Assembly: GCF_011044255.1 (NCBI RefSeq)
Contig: NZ_CP049107.1
Span: forward strand, 3,283,001-3,347,000
Direction of reading: 5' to 3'
From: Rhizorhabdus phycosphaerae
GTDB taxonomy: Bacteria > Pseudomonadota > Alphaproteobacteria > Sphingomonadales > Sphingomonadaceae
Length of the DNA: 64,000 nucleotides
Shown: piece after piece, positions 24,416-33,002 of the stretch
How the letters are laid out: every line of letters starts with the position of its first letter
Position numbering within the stretch: position 1 is the stretch's first letter
Translations under genes and position numbers: made by a program
Notes under the pieces: generated by a model
What the model was told of the DNA's origin: nothing
What the model saw: only the letters and a program-made list of their open reading frames with translations
Databases searched by the model: none

Positions 24416-25252
24416 TCACAGCGCGCAGATCACCTCGGTGGCAAGGTCTGCGAGCCGTGTCTTGGCCTCGTCGGCATTGCCCGCGCGGATGACGACGCAG
24501 CTGATGTTCGGCAGCCGAGGCAGGCTCTCGACCTGCGCCAAGTCCCCGTCCGCAAGGAACAGATGCGTCCGACAGGTCACGCCCAGGCCGGCCTGCACGG
24601 CGGCGCGCAGCGTAGAGAGATTGGGCGACTCCACCGCGATGCGATAGGGTAGTCCCGCGGCCTCCAGGCTGGCGATTGCCGCATCGCGGAACCGGCACGG
24701 CTTTTCGAGCACGGCGAGCGGCAGAATGGGGCGCTCGGCAAGGCTCTCGTCGCCATACCAGCTCATTGGGGCCACCCGGATGGCGCTGGGTTCGTCGCCG
24801 GGCGCAAAGCCCAGCGCGATGTCGAGCTGGTTGCGCTCGATCAGCCCCTGAAGCTCGGCCGTGCCGGCGACGCGCGCGTAGATCTGCGCGGTGGGATGAA
24901 GCTCGACGAACCGGGCGAGCAGACCGGACAGCAAGGTGTCGGCGAAGTCCTGAACCATCCCGATCCGGATCGGCCCGGAAAAGGTGCCACGGGTCACGGC
25001 CGCCACGGCCTCGTCGTTCAGGCTGAGCACGCGCCGCGCATAATCCAGCAGGAGTTCTCCAGCGCTGGTCAGGGCCAGCTTGCGACCATCGCGTGTGAAC
25101 AGCGCCTGCTGCAGCATATCCTCGAGACGCTTGATCTGAAGGCTCAGCGCGGACTGGGTGACGAACACCTTGTCGGCGGCGCTGAGCATCGAGCCCGAGT
25201 CGACAATGGCGACAAAGCTGCGGAGGAGGTTGGTGGGTAGGTTGACGGCCAT
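24416..25252 (-). CDS. LysR-family transcriptional regulator of the organosulfur cluster (probable)
   Basis: This 278-residue LTTR has the N-terminal winged helix (about 8-65; LLRSFVAIVDSGSMLSAADK, then VTQSALSLQIKRLE) and a two-lobed periplasmic-binding-like effector domain. It is divergent from the SsuC-type permease gene, with a 185-bp shared region containing a CTAT-N7-ATAG site that fits the LysR T-N11-A box. The same site type recurs ahead of the SsuA-type gene. It is therefore the likely local activator, perhaps sensing a sulfur metabolite as CysB and Cbl do. The assignment to these targets is inference. Confidence 0.9.
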   Translation of the reverse strand: MAVNLPTNLLRSFVAIVDSGSMLSAADKVFVTQSALSLQIKRLEDMLQQALFTRDGRKLALTSAGELLLDYARRVLSLNDEAVAAVTRGTFSGPIRIGMVQDFADTLLSGLLARFVELHPTAQIYARVAGTAELQGLIERNQLDIALGFAPGDEPSAIRVAPMSWYGDESLAERPILPLAVLEKPCRFRDAAIASLEAAGLPYRIAVESPNLSTLRAAVQAGLGVTCRTHLFLADGDLAQVESLPRLPNISCVVIRAGNADEAKTRLADLATEVICAL

Positions 25253-25419
25253 GATTTAATATAACTGATTTGATAGAGTATTCGGACGCAGCTTCTCTTT
25301 GCCGCCCGAAAGCGAAGTTTGGGTGTAGGCATAAGCAACTGAAAATAGGATTTTATCTTCACCGTCTGAGCCCCGGACAGGGGATATATGAGCAATCCAA
25401 ATAGGACGGCTCGATAACT

Positions 25420-25434
25420 CTATCATATCGATAG
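25420..25434. promoter_or_regulatory. LysR-type box (T-N11-A) upstream of the permease gene
   Basis: CTATCATATCGATAG is a CTAT-N7-ATAG inverted repeat that contains T-N11-A. It ends 3 nt before the annotated permease ATG, which is very close for an activator site. This could mean the site acts by repression or that the real permease start lies downstream. Confidence 0.5.
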
Positions 25435-25437
25435 TAT

Positions 25438-26238
25438 ATGAGCCTGACACCGTCTTCCATCTCGACATTGCCCCGCTGGCGCACCGTGGCCCGATCGCGG
25501 GCGCTCTCTCCATTGCTGCTCCTGCTGCTGTGGGAGCTCGGCTCACGAACCGGGGCGATCCCCGAACAGACGCTCGCAGCACCGTCGGCGGTGCTGGCCA
25601 CCATGGCGGACATGATCTGGTCCGGCGAATTGCCGCGGAACCTGCTCGTCTCTTTCGGCCGGGCGGCGACGGGACTGGCGATCGGGGTTTCGCTGGGGCT
25701 CGCCCTGGGACTGGCTGCCGGCCTGTCGCGCATCGGCGAGGCGATCGTCGATCCGGTGATGCAGATCAAGCGCACCATTCCCGTGGTCGCGCTCGCGCCG
25801 CTGTTCATCGTCTGGTTCGGGATCGGCGAGACGCCGAAGGTCGCGCTAATCGCCTTCGCAACGCTGTTTCCGGTTTATCTCAATCTCTACAACGGCATTC
25901 GCGGGGTCGATGTGCGACTGCTGGATGCGGCGAAGAGCTTCGGGCTTTCCCGTACCGAGCAGATCGTTCATGTCGTCCTGCCCGCTGCGCTGCCGTCGCT
26001 TCTCGTCGGCTTGCGCTATTCGCTGTCGATCGCGATCATCCTGCTGGTGATCGCCGAGCAGATCAACGCCTCGGCGGGGCTCGGCTTCCTGATCAACAAC
26101 GCGCGCGACTTCATGCGGACCGATATCATCGTCGTCTGCCTGATGGTCTACGCCTTGCTGGGCCTCGCGGCCGATCACGTCATCCGCCTGATCGAACGAC
26201 GCGCGCTCGCCTGGCGCCCCGACATATTGGAGGCCTGA
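25438..26238 (+). CDS. ABC transporter permease, SsuC/TauC-type (sulfonate/organosulfur uptake)
   Basis: This 266-residue inner-membrane protein has about six membrane segments and the binding-protein-dependent transport signature (LLDAAKSFGLSRTEQIVHVV then LPAALPSLLVGLRY), the EAA loop that contacts the ATPase. The sequence is typical of the SsuC/TauC/NitT family. It opens the operon permease - ATPase - thiol dioxygenase - rhodanese - LLM oxygenase. No Shine-Dalgarno precedes the ATG, and family members usually begin nearer the first helix, so the start may be internal (for example the GTG in frame near 25486). Confidence 0.9.
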   Translation: MSLTPSSISTLPRWRTVARSRALSPLLLLLLWELGSRTGAIPEQTLAAPSAVLATMADMIWSGELPRNLLVSFGRAATGLAIGVSLGLALGLAAGLSRIGEAIVDPVMQIKRTIPVVALAPLFIVWFGIGETPKVALIAFATLFPVYLNLYNGIRGVDVRLLDAAKSFGLSRTEQIVHVVLPAALPSLLVGLRYSLSIAIILLVIAEQINASAGLGFLINNARDFMRTDIIVVCLMVYALLGLAADHVIRLIERRALAWRPDILEA

Positions 26239-26239
26239 C

Positions 26240-27049
26240 ATGACCGCTCGCCATGGACTGATGCTCGTATCGCGGGCCCTGAAGGCCACCCTGCCTCCCG
26301 AGGCGGGAGAAGCGGTCGTCCGCCTGCGCGGCTTCACCCGCCGCTATGGTGCCAACACGATCATCGACGGCCTCGATCTCGATATCGCGCCGGGTGAATT
26401 CGTCGCCCTGCTCGGACGCTCGGGCAGCGGCAAGACGACCCTGCTGCGCACGCTCGCCGGACTGGACGACGTCACCGACCAGAATGTCCGCGTTCCGGAA
26501 TCGCGCGCGGTCGTCTTCCAGGATGCACGGCTGCTCCCCTGGAAGAAGGTGTGGCGCAATGTCGCGCTCGGGCTGCGGCGCGGCAATGCGCGCCTGCTCG
26601 CCGAAGAAGCCTTGCAGGAAGTTGGCCTTGGGCACAGGCTGAACGCCTGGCCGCTGACCCTTTCCGGAGGAGAAGCACAGCGCGTCGCGCTGGCCCGGGC
26701 GCTCGTCCGCGAACCCAAGCTGCTGCTGCTCGACGAGCCCTTCGCGGCCGTCGACGCATTGACCCGTATCCGGATGCACCAGTTGGTGCTGGCCTTGTGG
26801 CGGCGCCATCGCCCGGCGGTGATGATGGTAACCCATGACGTCGACGAAGCGATCGCTCTGGCCGATCGCATTCTCGTCCTCGATGCCGGTCGGATCGTCG
26901 CGGAAGAGATCATCGCCGCTCCGCGCGGCGAGCGGACCGCCAGTGTCCGGCCTTTGCGCAGCCGCCTGCTCGGCCATCTCGGCGTCGAGGCGCCCGAGGG
27001 AACCTATGCCGATGCGATCTGGCACAACAGCGAAAGCGACGTGCCATGA
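26240..27049 (+). CDS. ABC transporter ATP-binding protein, SsuB/TauB-type
   Basis: This 269-residue ATPase has Walker A GRSGSGKTT, Q-loop VVFQDARLLPW, signature LSGGEAQRVALARAL, Walker B LLLLDEPFAAVD and the H-loop THDVDEA. The QDxRLLPW loop and the short form are typical of SsuB. It starts 1 bp after the permease stop, with GGAGG 7 nt before the ATG, and its stop overlaps the thiol dioxygenase start by 4 bp (ATGA). It energises import of a sulfur-containing organic compound with the SsuC-type permease and, most likely, the SsuA-type lipoprotein encoded 7 kb away. Confidence 0.93.
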   Translation: MTARHGLMLVSRALKATLPPEAGEAVVRLRGFTRRYGANTIIDGLDLDIAPGEFVALLGRSGSGKTTLLRTLAGLDDVTDQNVRVPESRAVVFQDARLLPWKKVWRNVALGLRRGNARLLAEEALQEVGLGHRLNAWPLTLSGGEAQRVALARALVREPKLLLLDEPFAAVDALTRIRMHQLVLALWRRHRPAVMMVTHDVDEAIALADRILVLDAGRIVAEEIIAAPRGERTASVRPLRSRLLGHLGVEAPEGTYADAIWHNSESDVP

Positions 27050-27639
27050 CCCTCGCGCTCGTCGATGCCGGAAGCGGTGTCGCTCGCCTGCGCGGCTTCA
27101 TCCGGGATTTCGCGGAATTGGGCGGCCCGCCGGGGGCAAGCCATGCCGCGTTGCTGCGCGACCTCGTTGCGCACGACGACTGGCTGCCCGATGCCTACGC
27201 CCAGCCCGACCCCGACCGCTATCGCCAATATCTGCTCCACTGCGACAGCCGCGAGCGCTTTTCGGTCGTTAGCTTCGTCTGGGGGCCGGGCCAGCGCACA
27301 CCGATCCACGATCACCGGACCTGGGGGCTGGTCGGCGTGCTGCGGGGTGCCGAGGTGGTGCGCAACTATGGCTGGTCGGGTGACGGAGCCTTGATCCGCA
27401 CCGGACCTGCGCATCGGTTGGAGCCGGGCGATGTCGAGGCGTTCGGCCCCGATATCGGAGACATACATAGTGTCTCCAACGCCTATGACGACCGGGTCTC
27501 GATCAGCATCCACGTCTATGGCGACAATATCGGCGCCGTGCAGCGGGCGACCTACGATTCCGCCGGACGGCCCAAGCGCTTCATCTCCGGCTACGCCAAC
27601 GACAGCCTTCCAAATCTTTGGGATCTTTCCTCACGATGA
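27046..27639 (+). CDS. Cysteine dioxygenase-family thiol dioxygenase (Q-type, possibly 3-mercaptopropionate dioxygenase)
   Basis: This 197-residue cupin carries the iron ligands H88 and H90 (PIHDHRTWG) and H141 (DIHSVSN), plus the second-sphere H156 and Y158 (SIHVYG). The residue matching the substrate-carboxylate arginine of animal cysteine dioxygenase is Q61 (YRQYLL), the hallmark of bacterial enzymes that prefer 3-mercaptopropionate. The cross-link cysteine position is glycine. It would oxidise a thiol to a sulfinic acid in the cytoplasm. It overlaps the ATPase gene by 4 bp and the rhodanese gene by 4 bp, so it is translationally tied to a sulfonate-type importer. Substrate preference is inference. 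Confidence 0.88.
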   Translation: MTLALVDAGSGVARLRGFIRDFAELGGPPGASHAALLRDLVAHDDWLPDAYAQPDPDRYRQYLLHCDSRERFSVVSFVWGPGQRTPIHDHRTWGLVGVLRGAEVVRNYGWSGDGALIRTGPAHRLEPGDVEAFGPDIGDIHSVSNAYDDRVSISIHVYGDNIGAVQRATYDSAGRPKRFISGYANDSLPNLWDLSSR

Positions 27640-28871
27640 GCCGCCTTTCACCCCACGACGTCCGCACCGCATGGCTGCTGCGCTACGAAATCGCGCTGAT
27701 AGACCTGCGCAGCGAGCATGCGTTCGCGCAGGGCCATCCCCTGTTCGCCGCCCAGATCCCGCCGTCGCGCATCGCAGAGGAGGCACCGATCCGTTTACCG
27801 AGGCGCGACGTGCCGATCGTCCTCTATGACGATGGTGAAGGCCTGGTCGACGATGCGATCGAGCAATTCCGCGCGCTGGGCTTCACGGAGGTTTCGTCGC
27901 TCACGGGCGGGCTGCAGGCCTGGCGGGACGCCGGATACGAACTGTTCCAGGATGTGAACAGCTATTCCAAGGCGTTCGGCGAACTGGTCGAAAGCCGCCG
28001 CCATACCCCGTCGCTCGCAGCCCCCGACGTGCAGGCGCTGATCGACGAAAAGGCCGATATCCGCATCCTCGATGCCAGGCGCTTCGAGGAATATGCGACG
28101 ATGAGCATCCCCACCGGCACCAGTGTGCCCGGCGCCGAACTGGTCGTCGGCGCCCCCATTCTGGCGCCGGATCCCGATACGACGATCATCGTCAACTGCG
28201 CGGGCCGGACCCGCAGCATCATCGGGACGCAGTCGCTTATCAATGCGGGCCTTCCCAACCGCGTCGTGGCGCTGCGCAACGGTACGATCGGGTGGACGCT
28301 GGCAGGCCAGCAACTCGAGAACGGCCAGCAGCGCCGACTGCCGCCTGTAGATCAGGGCGCAGCAGCAGAAGCCCGCGAGCGGGCGCGACAGGTCGCCTAT
28401 CGCGCCGGCGTCAGGCACATCGACACAGCTGCGCTAAAGCGACTGGGCGCCGATGGACGCCGGACGCTCTATCGCTTCGACGTACGGCAGCCGGACGCCT
28501 TTGCCGCCGGACATCTGCCCGGCTTTCGCAACGCGCCGGGTGGGCAGCTCGTCCAGGAAACCGATCATTTCGCGCCGGTGCGCGGCGCGCGGATCGTGCT
28601 TGCCGACGATCTCGGTGCGCGCGCCGACATGAGCGCCTCATGGCTCGCCCAGATGGGGTGGGAGGTTTACGTGCTCGAGAGCGGCTTCGAGGGGCCGCTG
28701 GAAACCGGTGCCAGCGACGCCTTCCCCCCGCGCGGACCCGAGGGGCGATACAAGCGGCCTTATGAGGGCACCGACAATCCGCAAGCCGCGATGCAGGCCT
28801 ATCTCGATTGGGAGTTCGGCCTCGTCGATCAGCTCGAACGCGACGGCACGCACGGTTTTTACGTCATCTGA
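27636..28871 (+). CDS. Multi-domain rhodanese-like sulfurtransferase
   Basis: This 411-residue protein holds at least three rhodanese-like modules (about 5-110, 125-225 and 255-370). Only the middle one has an active-site cysteine in the loop (VNCAGRTRS); the first has LYDDGEG and the third LADDLGAR at the same place, so these are probably structural or regulatory. Rhodaneses move sulfane sulfur to thiol or cyanide acceptors. The start at 27636 gives a 4-bp ATGA overlap with the thiol dioxygenase gene and is favoured over a TTG 18 bp upstream. With the dioxygenase it probably handles sulfur freed from imported thiols or sulfinates. Confidence 0.88.
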   Translation: MSRLSPHDVRTAWLLRYEIALIDLRSEHAFAQGHPLFAAQIPPSRIAEEAPIRLPRRDVPIVLYDDGEGLVDDAIEQFRALGFTEVSSLTGGLQAWRDAGYELFQDVNSYSKAFGELVESRRHTPSLAAPDVQALIDEKADIRILDARRFEEYATMSIPTGTSVPGAELVVGAPILAPDPDTTIIVNCAGRTRSIIGTQSLINAGLPNRVVALRNGTIGWTLAGQQLENGQQRRLPPVDQGAAAEARERARQVAYRAGVRHIDTAALKRLGADGRRTLYRFDVRQPDAFAAGHLPGFRNAPGGQLVQETDHFAPVRGARIVLADDLGARADMSASWLAQMGWEVYVLESGFEGPLETGASDAFPPRGPEGRYKRPYEGTDNPQAAMQAYLDWEFGLVDQLERDGTHGFYVI

Positions 28872-28889
28872 AACGAAAGGAAGTCCGGC

Positions 28890-29978
28890 ATGGGCGTCAA
28901 ATTCATCGGCTATATCGGGTTCAACAATGGCTCTGAAACGCAACAGGCCATCCGGTCCCGCGTGCTCGACAAGGACTATGTGGACGCGGCGGCGCGCGCG
29001 CAGGAGGCCGGCGGCTTCGATCGGGTTCTGATCCCGTTCGGATCGAACAGCCCCGAAAGCCAGATCGTTGCGGCCCATGCGGCGGCCATCACCTCGCGGC
29101 TGGGATTCCTTGTCGCGCATCGGCCTGGCTTCACCCAGCCCACCCTCGCTGCGCGGCAACTCGCGACCCTCGATCAACTGTCCGGCGGACGGGTTGCCGT
29201 TCACATCATCACCGGTGGTGCCGACGAGGAAATGGCCCGCGACGGCGACGTCGGCACGACCAAGTCCGAACGCTATGCCCGCACCGACGAATATCTGACC
29301 GTGTTGCGTCAGGAGCTCAGCGCCTCGCAGCCCTTCGACCATGAGGGGCGCTTCTATCGGGTCCGGCAGGCATTCAGCGCGATCAAACCCGACAATCTGC
29401 CGATCTTTTTCGGCGGTACCTCGGCCGAGGCGATCGATGTCGCCGGGCGGCATGCCGACGTCTACGCCACATGGGGGGAAACGCTGGAGGCGACACGCGA
29501 GGTGGTGCAGCGCGTACGTGCCTCGGCCGCGCGCCATGGCCGCTCGCCCGGCTTCTCGCTCTCGCTGCGGCCGGTGATCGCCGGGACCGAGGAAGAAGCC
29601 TGGAAGAAGGCTGCCGAGATCGTCGAGCAAGTGCGCGAAAGCCGCATCGCCGCAGGGCTTCCGCTCGAAGGTCACACCCCGCCCAATGACGGTGCGCAGA
29701 GGCTGCTGCGTACGGCGTCGGCGCTTCGCCAGGATAAGCGGCTATGGACGGGCGTCGCGGCGCTGACCGGCGCTGCGGGCAATTCGACCGGGCTGGTCGG
29801 AACGCCCGAGCAGGTCGCCGAGGCGCTCCTCGATTATTACGAGATCGGCGTCGACCATTTCCTCATTCGCGGCTTCGATCCGCTCGGAGACGCGGTCGAA
29901 TATGGCAAGGATCTGATTCCCGCGACACGTGCGCTGGTCGCCGCGAGAGATGCGCAGGCGGGCGTGGCTGCCGCCTGA
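28890..29978 (+). CDS. LLM-class flavin monooxygenase, SsuD-like (alkanesulfonate monooxygenase family)
   Basis: This 362-residue protein is a bacterial luciferase-like TIM barrel of the SsuD branch. Signs are the GGFDRVLIPFGSNSPESQ region, HRPGFTQPTLAARQLATLDQ, SGGRVAVHIITGG, and FFGGTSAEAIDVAGRHADVY. SsuD-type enzymes use FMNH2 and oxygen to split a C-S bond, giving aldehyde and sulfite. AAAGGAAG lies about 7 nt before the ATG, 18 bp after the rhodanese stop. No flavin reductase is encoded nearby, so reduced FMN must come from elsewhere. The exact substrate is unknown. Confidence 0.9.
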   Translation: MGVKFIGYIGFNNGSETQQAIRSRVLDKDYVDAAARAQEAGGFDRVLIPFGSNSPESQIVAAHAAAITSRLGFLVAHRPGFTQPTLAARQLATLDQLSGGRVAVHIITGGADEEMARDGDVGTTKSERYARTDEYLTVLRQELSASQPFDHEGRFYRVRQAFSAIKPDNLPIFFGGTSAEAIDVAGRHADVYATWGETLEATREVVQRVRASAARHGRSPGFSLSLRPVIAGTEEEAWKKAAEIVEQVRESRIAAGLPLEGHTPPNDGAQRLLRTASALRQDKRLWTGVAALTGAAGNSTGLVGTPEQVAEALLDYYEIGVDHFLIRGFDPLGDAVEYGKDLIPATRALVAARDAQAGVAAA

Positions 29979-30010
29979 GCAACCGGAGGGCGGAGTGCCG
30001 TGGCTTTGCG

Positions 30011-31384
30011 CTACAGTCCTTCGCCCTCCACCCATTGCGCATTGCACAGCCTGCGGGCGAGCGCCCATGTCTGCACCCGGATATCGGGCACGGCGACAAT
30101 CTCCCAGAAGGCGCTTCGCGTCATGGGCCCGATGATCATCAGGCCGGGATTGGGCCGCCCATCCTCGGCGATCGCCTCCGAGCGGGCGTTGACGTCGATC
30201 CCCAGCTGGAGCGGGTCCGGGCGGATCAGCCCGCGCGCGACCAGATTCCGCAGCAGACGGTCGTCGGTCTTGCGCAGATCGCCTTGCGGCCCGCTGCAGT
30301 TGATGATGCGCGCGACCTCGATCGACCGGATTGCATCCTCGCCGCGCGGTCGCCAGTCGACGATTGCACCCTTCCCGGTCGCCACCGCCGACTGGAGCTT
30401 GCCGGCGACGATCTCCAACTGGCCGCTCCGACGCATGGCCGCGATCCGGGCTGCGACGGCGGGTGCGAGCCGATGACGATGAATGTCCCACCAGGGGCGC
30501 AGATGGCGCAGGAAGCTGCGCCGTTGCCCGGCATCGGCGGCGAGCCACATCGATTGTGTGAACGGTCGCAGGGCATCGACCGCCGCGCGCCAGCCGACGT
30601 GGGTCGCACGCCTACGTACGGCACTGAGAGCCCCTGTTGGGTGCACCGGCGGACGTTCGTTTAGCGGAGCGGCCATCACGCCGTCGGCATGGGCATGGGG
30701 ACTGAGCCCGCGGCGCGACATCGCAACGATCCGGCCGCGATGCCCCCCGGCCTCGAGCAGCAGCACCATGTCGACCATCGTCAGCCCGGTGCCGATGATC
30801 AGGATCGTATCGTCGGGAGACAGGCCAGTGGTGGCGTCTGCTGCCCACGGATCTCCGGCATAGACAGCCGAAGGCAAATCCGCCGCCGCAAGAGGTGTCG
30901 GTTGGTGGGGCGGCAGATTGCCGGGCGCCAGGATGACGGCATCCGCCCTAAGCCGGTCACCCTCGTCGAAGAGCAGATCGAAACCATCGCCCGCGACCGG
31001 GACGACATCCACCACTTCGGCCTGGTGCAGCGCTAGCCGGTCTGGCGAGGCAGCCAGAGTATCGGAGAGCAGATCGCCGAGATAATCGCCGTAGAGGGTC
31101 CGCGGCACGAAGCCGTCCTGCTCGGGATGGCGATCGGCCAGCCAGCGGAGAAAATGATCGGGATCGTCGGGCAGCGCGCTCATATTGGCGGCGCGCACGT
31201 TGAGAAGATGCCCGGGATGTGCGGTCGAATAGGCGACCCCGCGTCCGGCGGTCGACCGTCGTTCGACGAGCGTGGTCCGGGGACCATCGTGCCGCAGCAG
31301 GTTGATCGCCTGCAGGCTGCCGGAAAAGCCTGCGCCGACCACGGCGATATGCTCGTGGCCGGCGCGGTGAGACGCTAATTTCAT
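30011..31384 (-). CDS. FAD/NAD(P)-binding protein
   Basis: This 457-residue flavoprotein has an N-terminal FAD fold (IAVVGAGFSGSLQAI, about 13-27), the GRGVAYSTAHPGHLLNVRAANMSA-type segment typical of the PF13454 NAD_binding_9 family, and a second dinucleotide loop (ILIIGTGLTMVD). The C-terminus contains INCSGPQGDL. The reaction is unknown. It is encoded convergently with the SsuD-like gene and just downstream of an LLM oxygenase on the minus strand (44-bp gap), so it may act as an oxidoreductase or electron donor in organosulfur use. That role is inference. Confidence 0.8.
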   Translation of the reverse strand: MKLASHRAGHEHIAVVGAGFSGSLQAINLLRHDGPRTTLVERRSTAGRGVAYSTAHPGHLLNVRAANMSALPDDPDHFLRWLADRHPEQDGFVPRTLYGDYLGDLLSDTLAASPDRLALHQAEVVDVVPVAGDGFDLLFDEGDRLRADAVILAPGNLPPHQPTPLAAADLPSAVYAGDPWAADATTGLSPDDTILIIGTGLTMVDMVLLLEAGGHRGRIVAMSRRGLSPHAHADGVMAAPLNERPPVHPTGALSAVRRRATHVGWRAAVDALRPFTQSMWLAADAGQRRSFLRHLRPWWDIHRHRLAPAVAARIAAMRRSGQLEIVAGKLQSAVATGKGAIVDWRPRGEDAIRSIEVARIINCSGPQGDLRKTDDRLLRNLVARGLIRPDPLQLGIDVNARSEAIAEDGRPNPGLMIIGPMTRSAFWEIVAVPDIRVQTWALARRLCNAQWVEGEGL

Positions 31385-31428
31385 TCGCCGCTTATACCTG
31401 CCGGCGCTCCCGAGTCAGCGTCGGTCTT

Positions 31429-32760
31429 TCAAGCGGCCGCGCGGTTGCGCCGTGCCGCCGTATACCGGTTCTCGGGAAAAGCCAGGCCGAGATTGTCGCG
31501 GAAGGTTGAGCCCTCATAATCGGCCCGATACAGCCCGCGCGCCTGCAGGATCGGAACGACATGGTCGACGAAAAGCGCCAGCTGGCCCGGCAATGTTTCG
31601 AAGAGCACGAAGCCGTCGGCCGCTTCTTCCTCGAACCATTTCTGCAGTGCATCGGCGACCTTCTCGGGCGTGCCGACGAAGGCGCCGCGCGGCGTGGCGA
31701 TACGCTGCGCGATCTGGCGGAGGGTCAACCCCTCGGCGCGGACCTGTTCCAATATGTGGTTCGACTGGCTCTGATTGCTGTTCCGCCCGAGATGGGCGAC
31801 GTCGGGGAACGGAGCATCGAGATCATAGGCGCCGAAATCATGATCGTCGAACGCACGCGAGATCATGCCGAGCCCGGTCTCGATCGAGTTCAGCGCGGCG
31901 AGTTCCTGATAGCGGGCTTCCGCCGCCTCCTCGGTCAGGCCGACGATCGGGCCGATGCCGGGCAGGACGAACAGCTGGTTCGGATCGCGGCCCAGTTTGC
32001 GTGCGCGGGCTTTGACGTCCCAGTAATAATCCTGCGACTCCTCGATCGTCTGGGCACCGGTGAAGATACAGTCGGCCCGCGAGGCGGCGAAGTCGCGGCC
32101 ATCTTCGGAAGCTCCCGCCTGGAAGATGACCGGCTGGCCTTGTGGCGACCGCTTGATGTTGAGCGGCCCCCGGACCTGGAAGAACTGGCCGTGATGGTCG
32201 AGCCGGCGCAGTTTGTCGGGATCGAGAAAGCGTCCGCTTTCCTTGTCCCCGACATGGGCGTCGTCTTCCCAGCTGTCCCACAGCCCCTGGACCACGTCGA
32301 CATGCTCGGCGGCGATGCGATAGCGGACGTCATGGGCCGGATGCTCGGTCTTGCTGAAATTGGCGGCCGTGTCGCCCAGCCAGGACGTCACCACATTCCA
32401 GCCGGCACGCCCCCCGCTGATATGGTCGAGCGAAGCGAACTGGCGCGCGACATTGAAGGGTTCGGAATAGCTGACCGTCAGCGTCGCGACGAGGCCTATC
32501 CGCGAGGTGGTCGCTGCGAGCGCGGACAGGATGGTGATCGGCTCGAACCGGTTGAGATAATGCGGGCTCGACCGCTCGTTGATCGACAGGCTGTCGGCGA
32601 CGAACAGGAAGTGGAACTTGCCCTGCTCGGCCAGCTCCGCCTGCTCCAGATAGAAGGCAAAGCTGGTGCTGGCGTTCACGTCGCGGTCGGGATGCCGCCA
32701 GTCGCCCCAGCTGCGTCCGACGCCGTGGAGGATCAGGCCCAGTTTGATTGTTCGTGTCAT
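31429..32760 (-). CDS. LLM-class flavin monooxygenase, NtaA/SnaA/DszA-type
   Basis: This 443-residue protein belongs to the nitrilotriacetate monooxygenase/DszA branch of luciferase-like enzymes: N-terminal [57 protein letters not shown] and WNVVTSW are hallmark stretches. Family members cleave C-N or C-S bonds with FMNH2 (nitrilotriacetate, dimethylsulfide, dibenzothiophene sulfone). The start at 32760 is chosen over upstream in-frame ATGs because family proteins begin just before this strand. It is divergent from the TauD gene and lies inside the sulfur island, so C-S bond cleavage is the favoured guess. Confidence 0.9.
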   Translation of the reverse strand: MTRTIKLGLILHGVGRSWGDWRHPDRDVNASTSFAFYLEQAELAEQGKFHFLFVADSLSINERSSPHYLNRFEPITILSALAATTSRIGLVATLTVSYSEPFNVARQFASLDHISGGRAGWNVVTSWLGDTAANFSKTEHPAHDVRYRIAAEHVDVVQGLWDSWEDDAHVGDKESGRFLDPDKLRRLDHHGQFFQVRGPLNIKRSPQGQPVIFQAGASEDGRDFAASRADCIFTGAQTIEESQDYYWDVKARARKLGRDPNQLFVLPGIGPIVGLTEEAAEARYQELAALNSIETGLGMISRAFDDHDFGAYDLDAPFPDVAHLGRNSNQSQSNHILEQVRAEGLTLRQIAQRIATPRGAFVGTPEKVADALQKWFEEEAADGFVLFETLPGQLALFVDHVVPILQARGLYRADYEGSTFRDNLGLAFPENRYTAARRNRAAA

Positions 32761-32853
32761 TTCGGATCCATCTGTTGAGCTGGCGTCAACATAGTCTCCG
32801 GAGCATTGGCCGACGAATGGCGAATGCAAAAGCAAGGGTTGAGCAACCTCAAT

Positions 32854-32868
32854 ATATCGCCGGAATAG
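32854..32868. promoter_or_regulatory. Degenerate CTAT-N7-ATA(t) site in the LLM/TauD divergent region
   Basis: On the minus strand the site reads CTATTCCGGCGATAT, one mismatch from the CTAT-N7-ATAG form seen at 25420 and 34059. It sits midway between the divergent LLM oxygenase and TauD genes, where a shared LysR site would be expected. Short and degenerate, so tentative. Confidence 0.3.
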
Positions 32869-33002
32869 TGGTGGGATCATAAATCCCATCAGCAGGCGTT
32901 ATACTATTTCATCATTTTACTCGTCCCGACGATATCTCATGAGAAGTTTGCGACAAGTAAGAGGATGATCGCCTTCGCCACAGTACAATGATGGAGAAGA
33001 CG

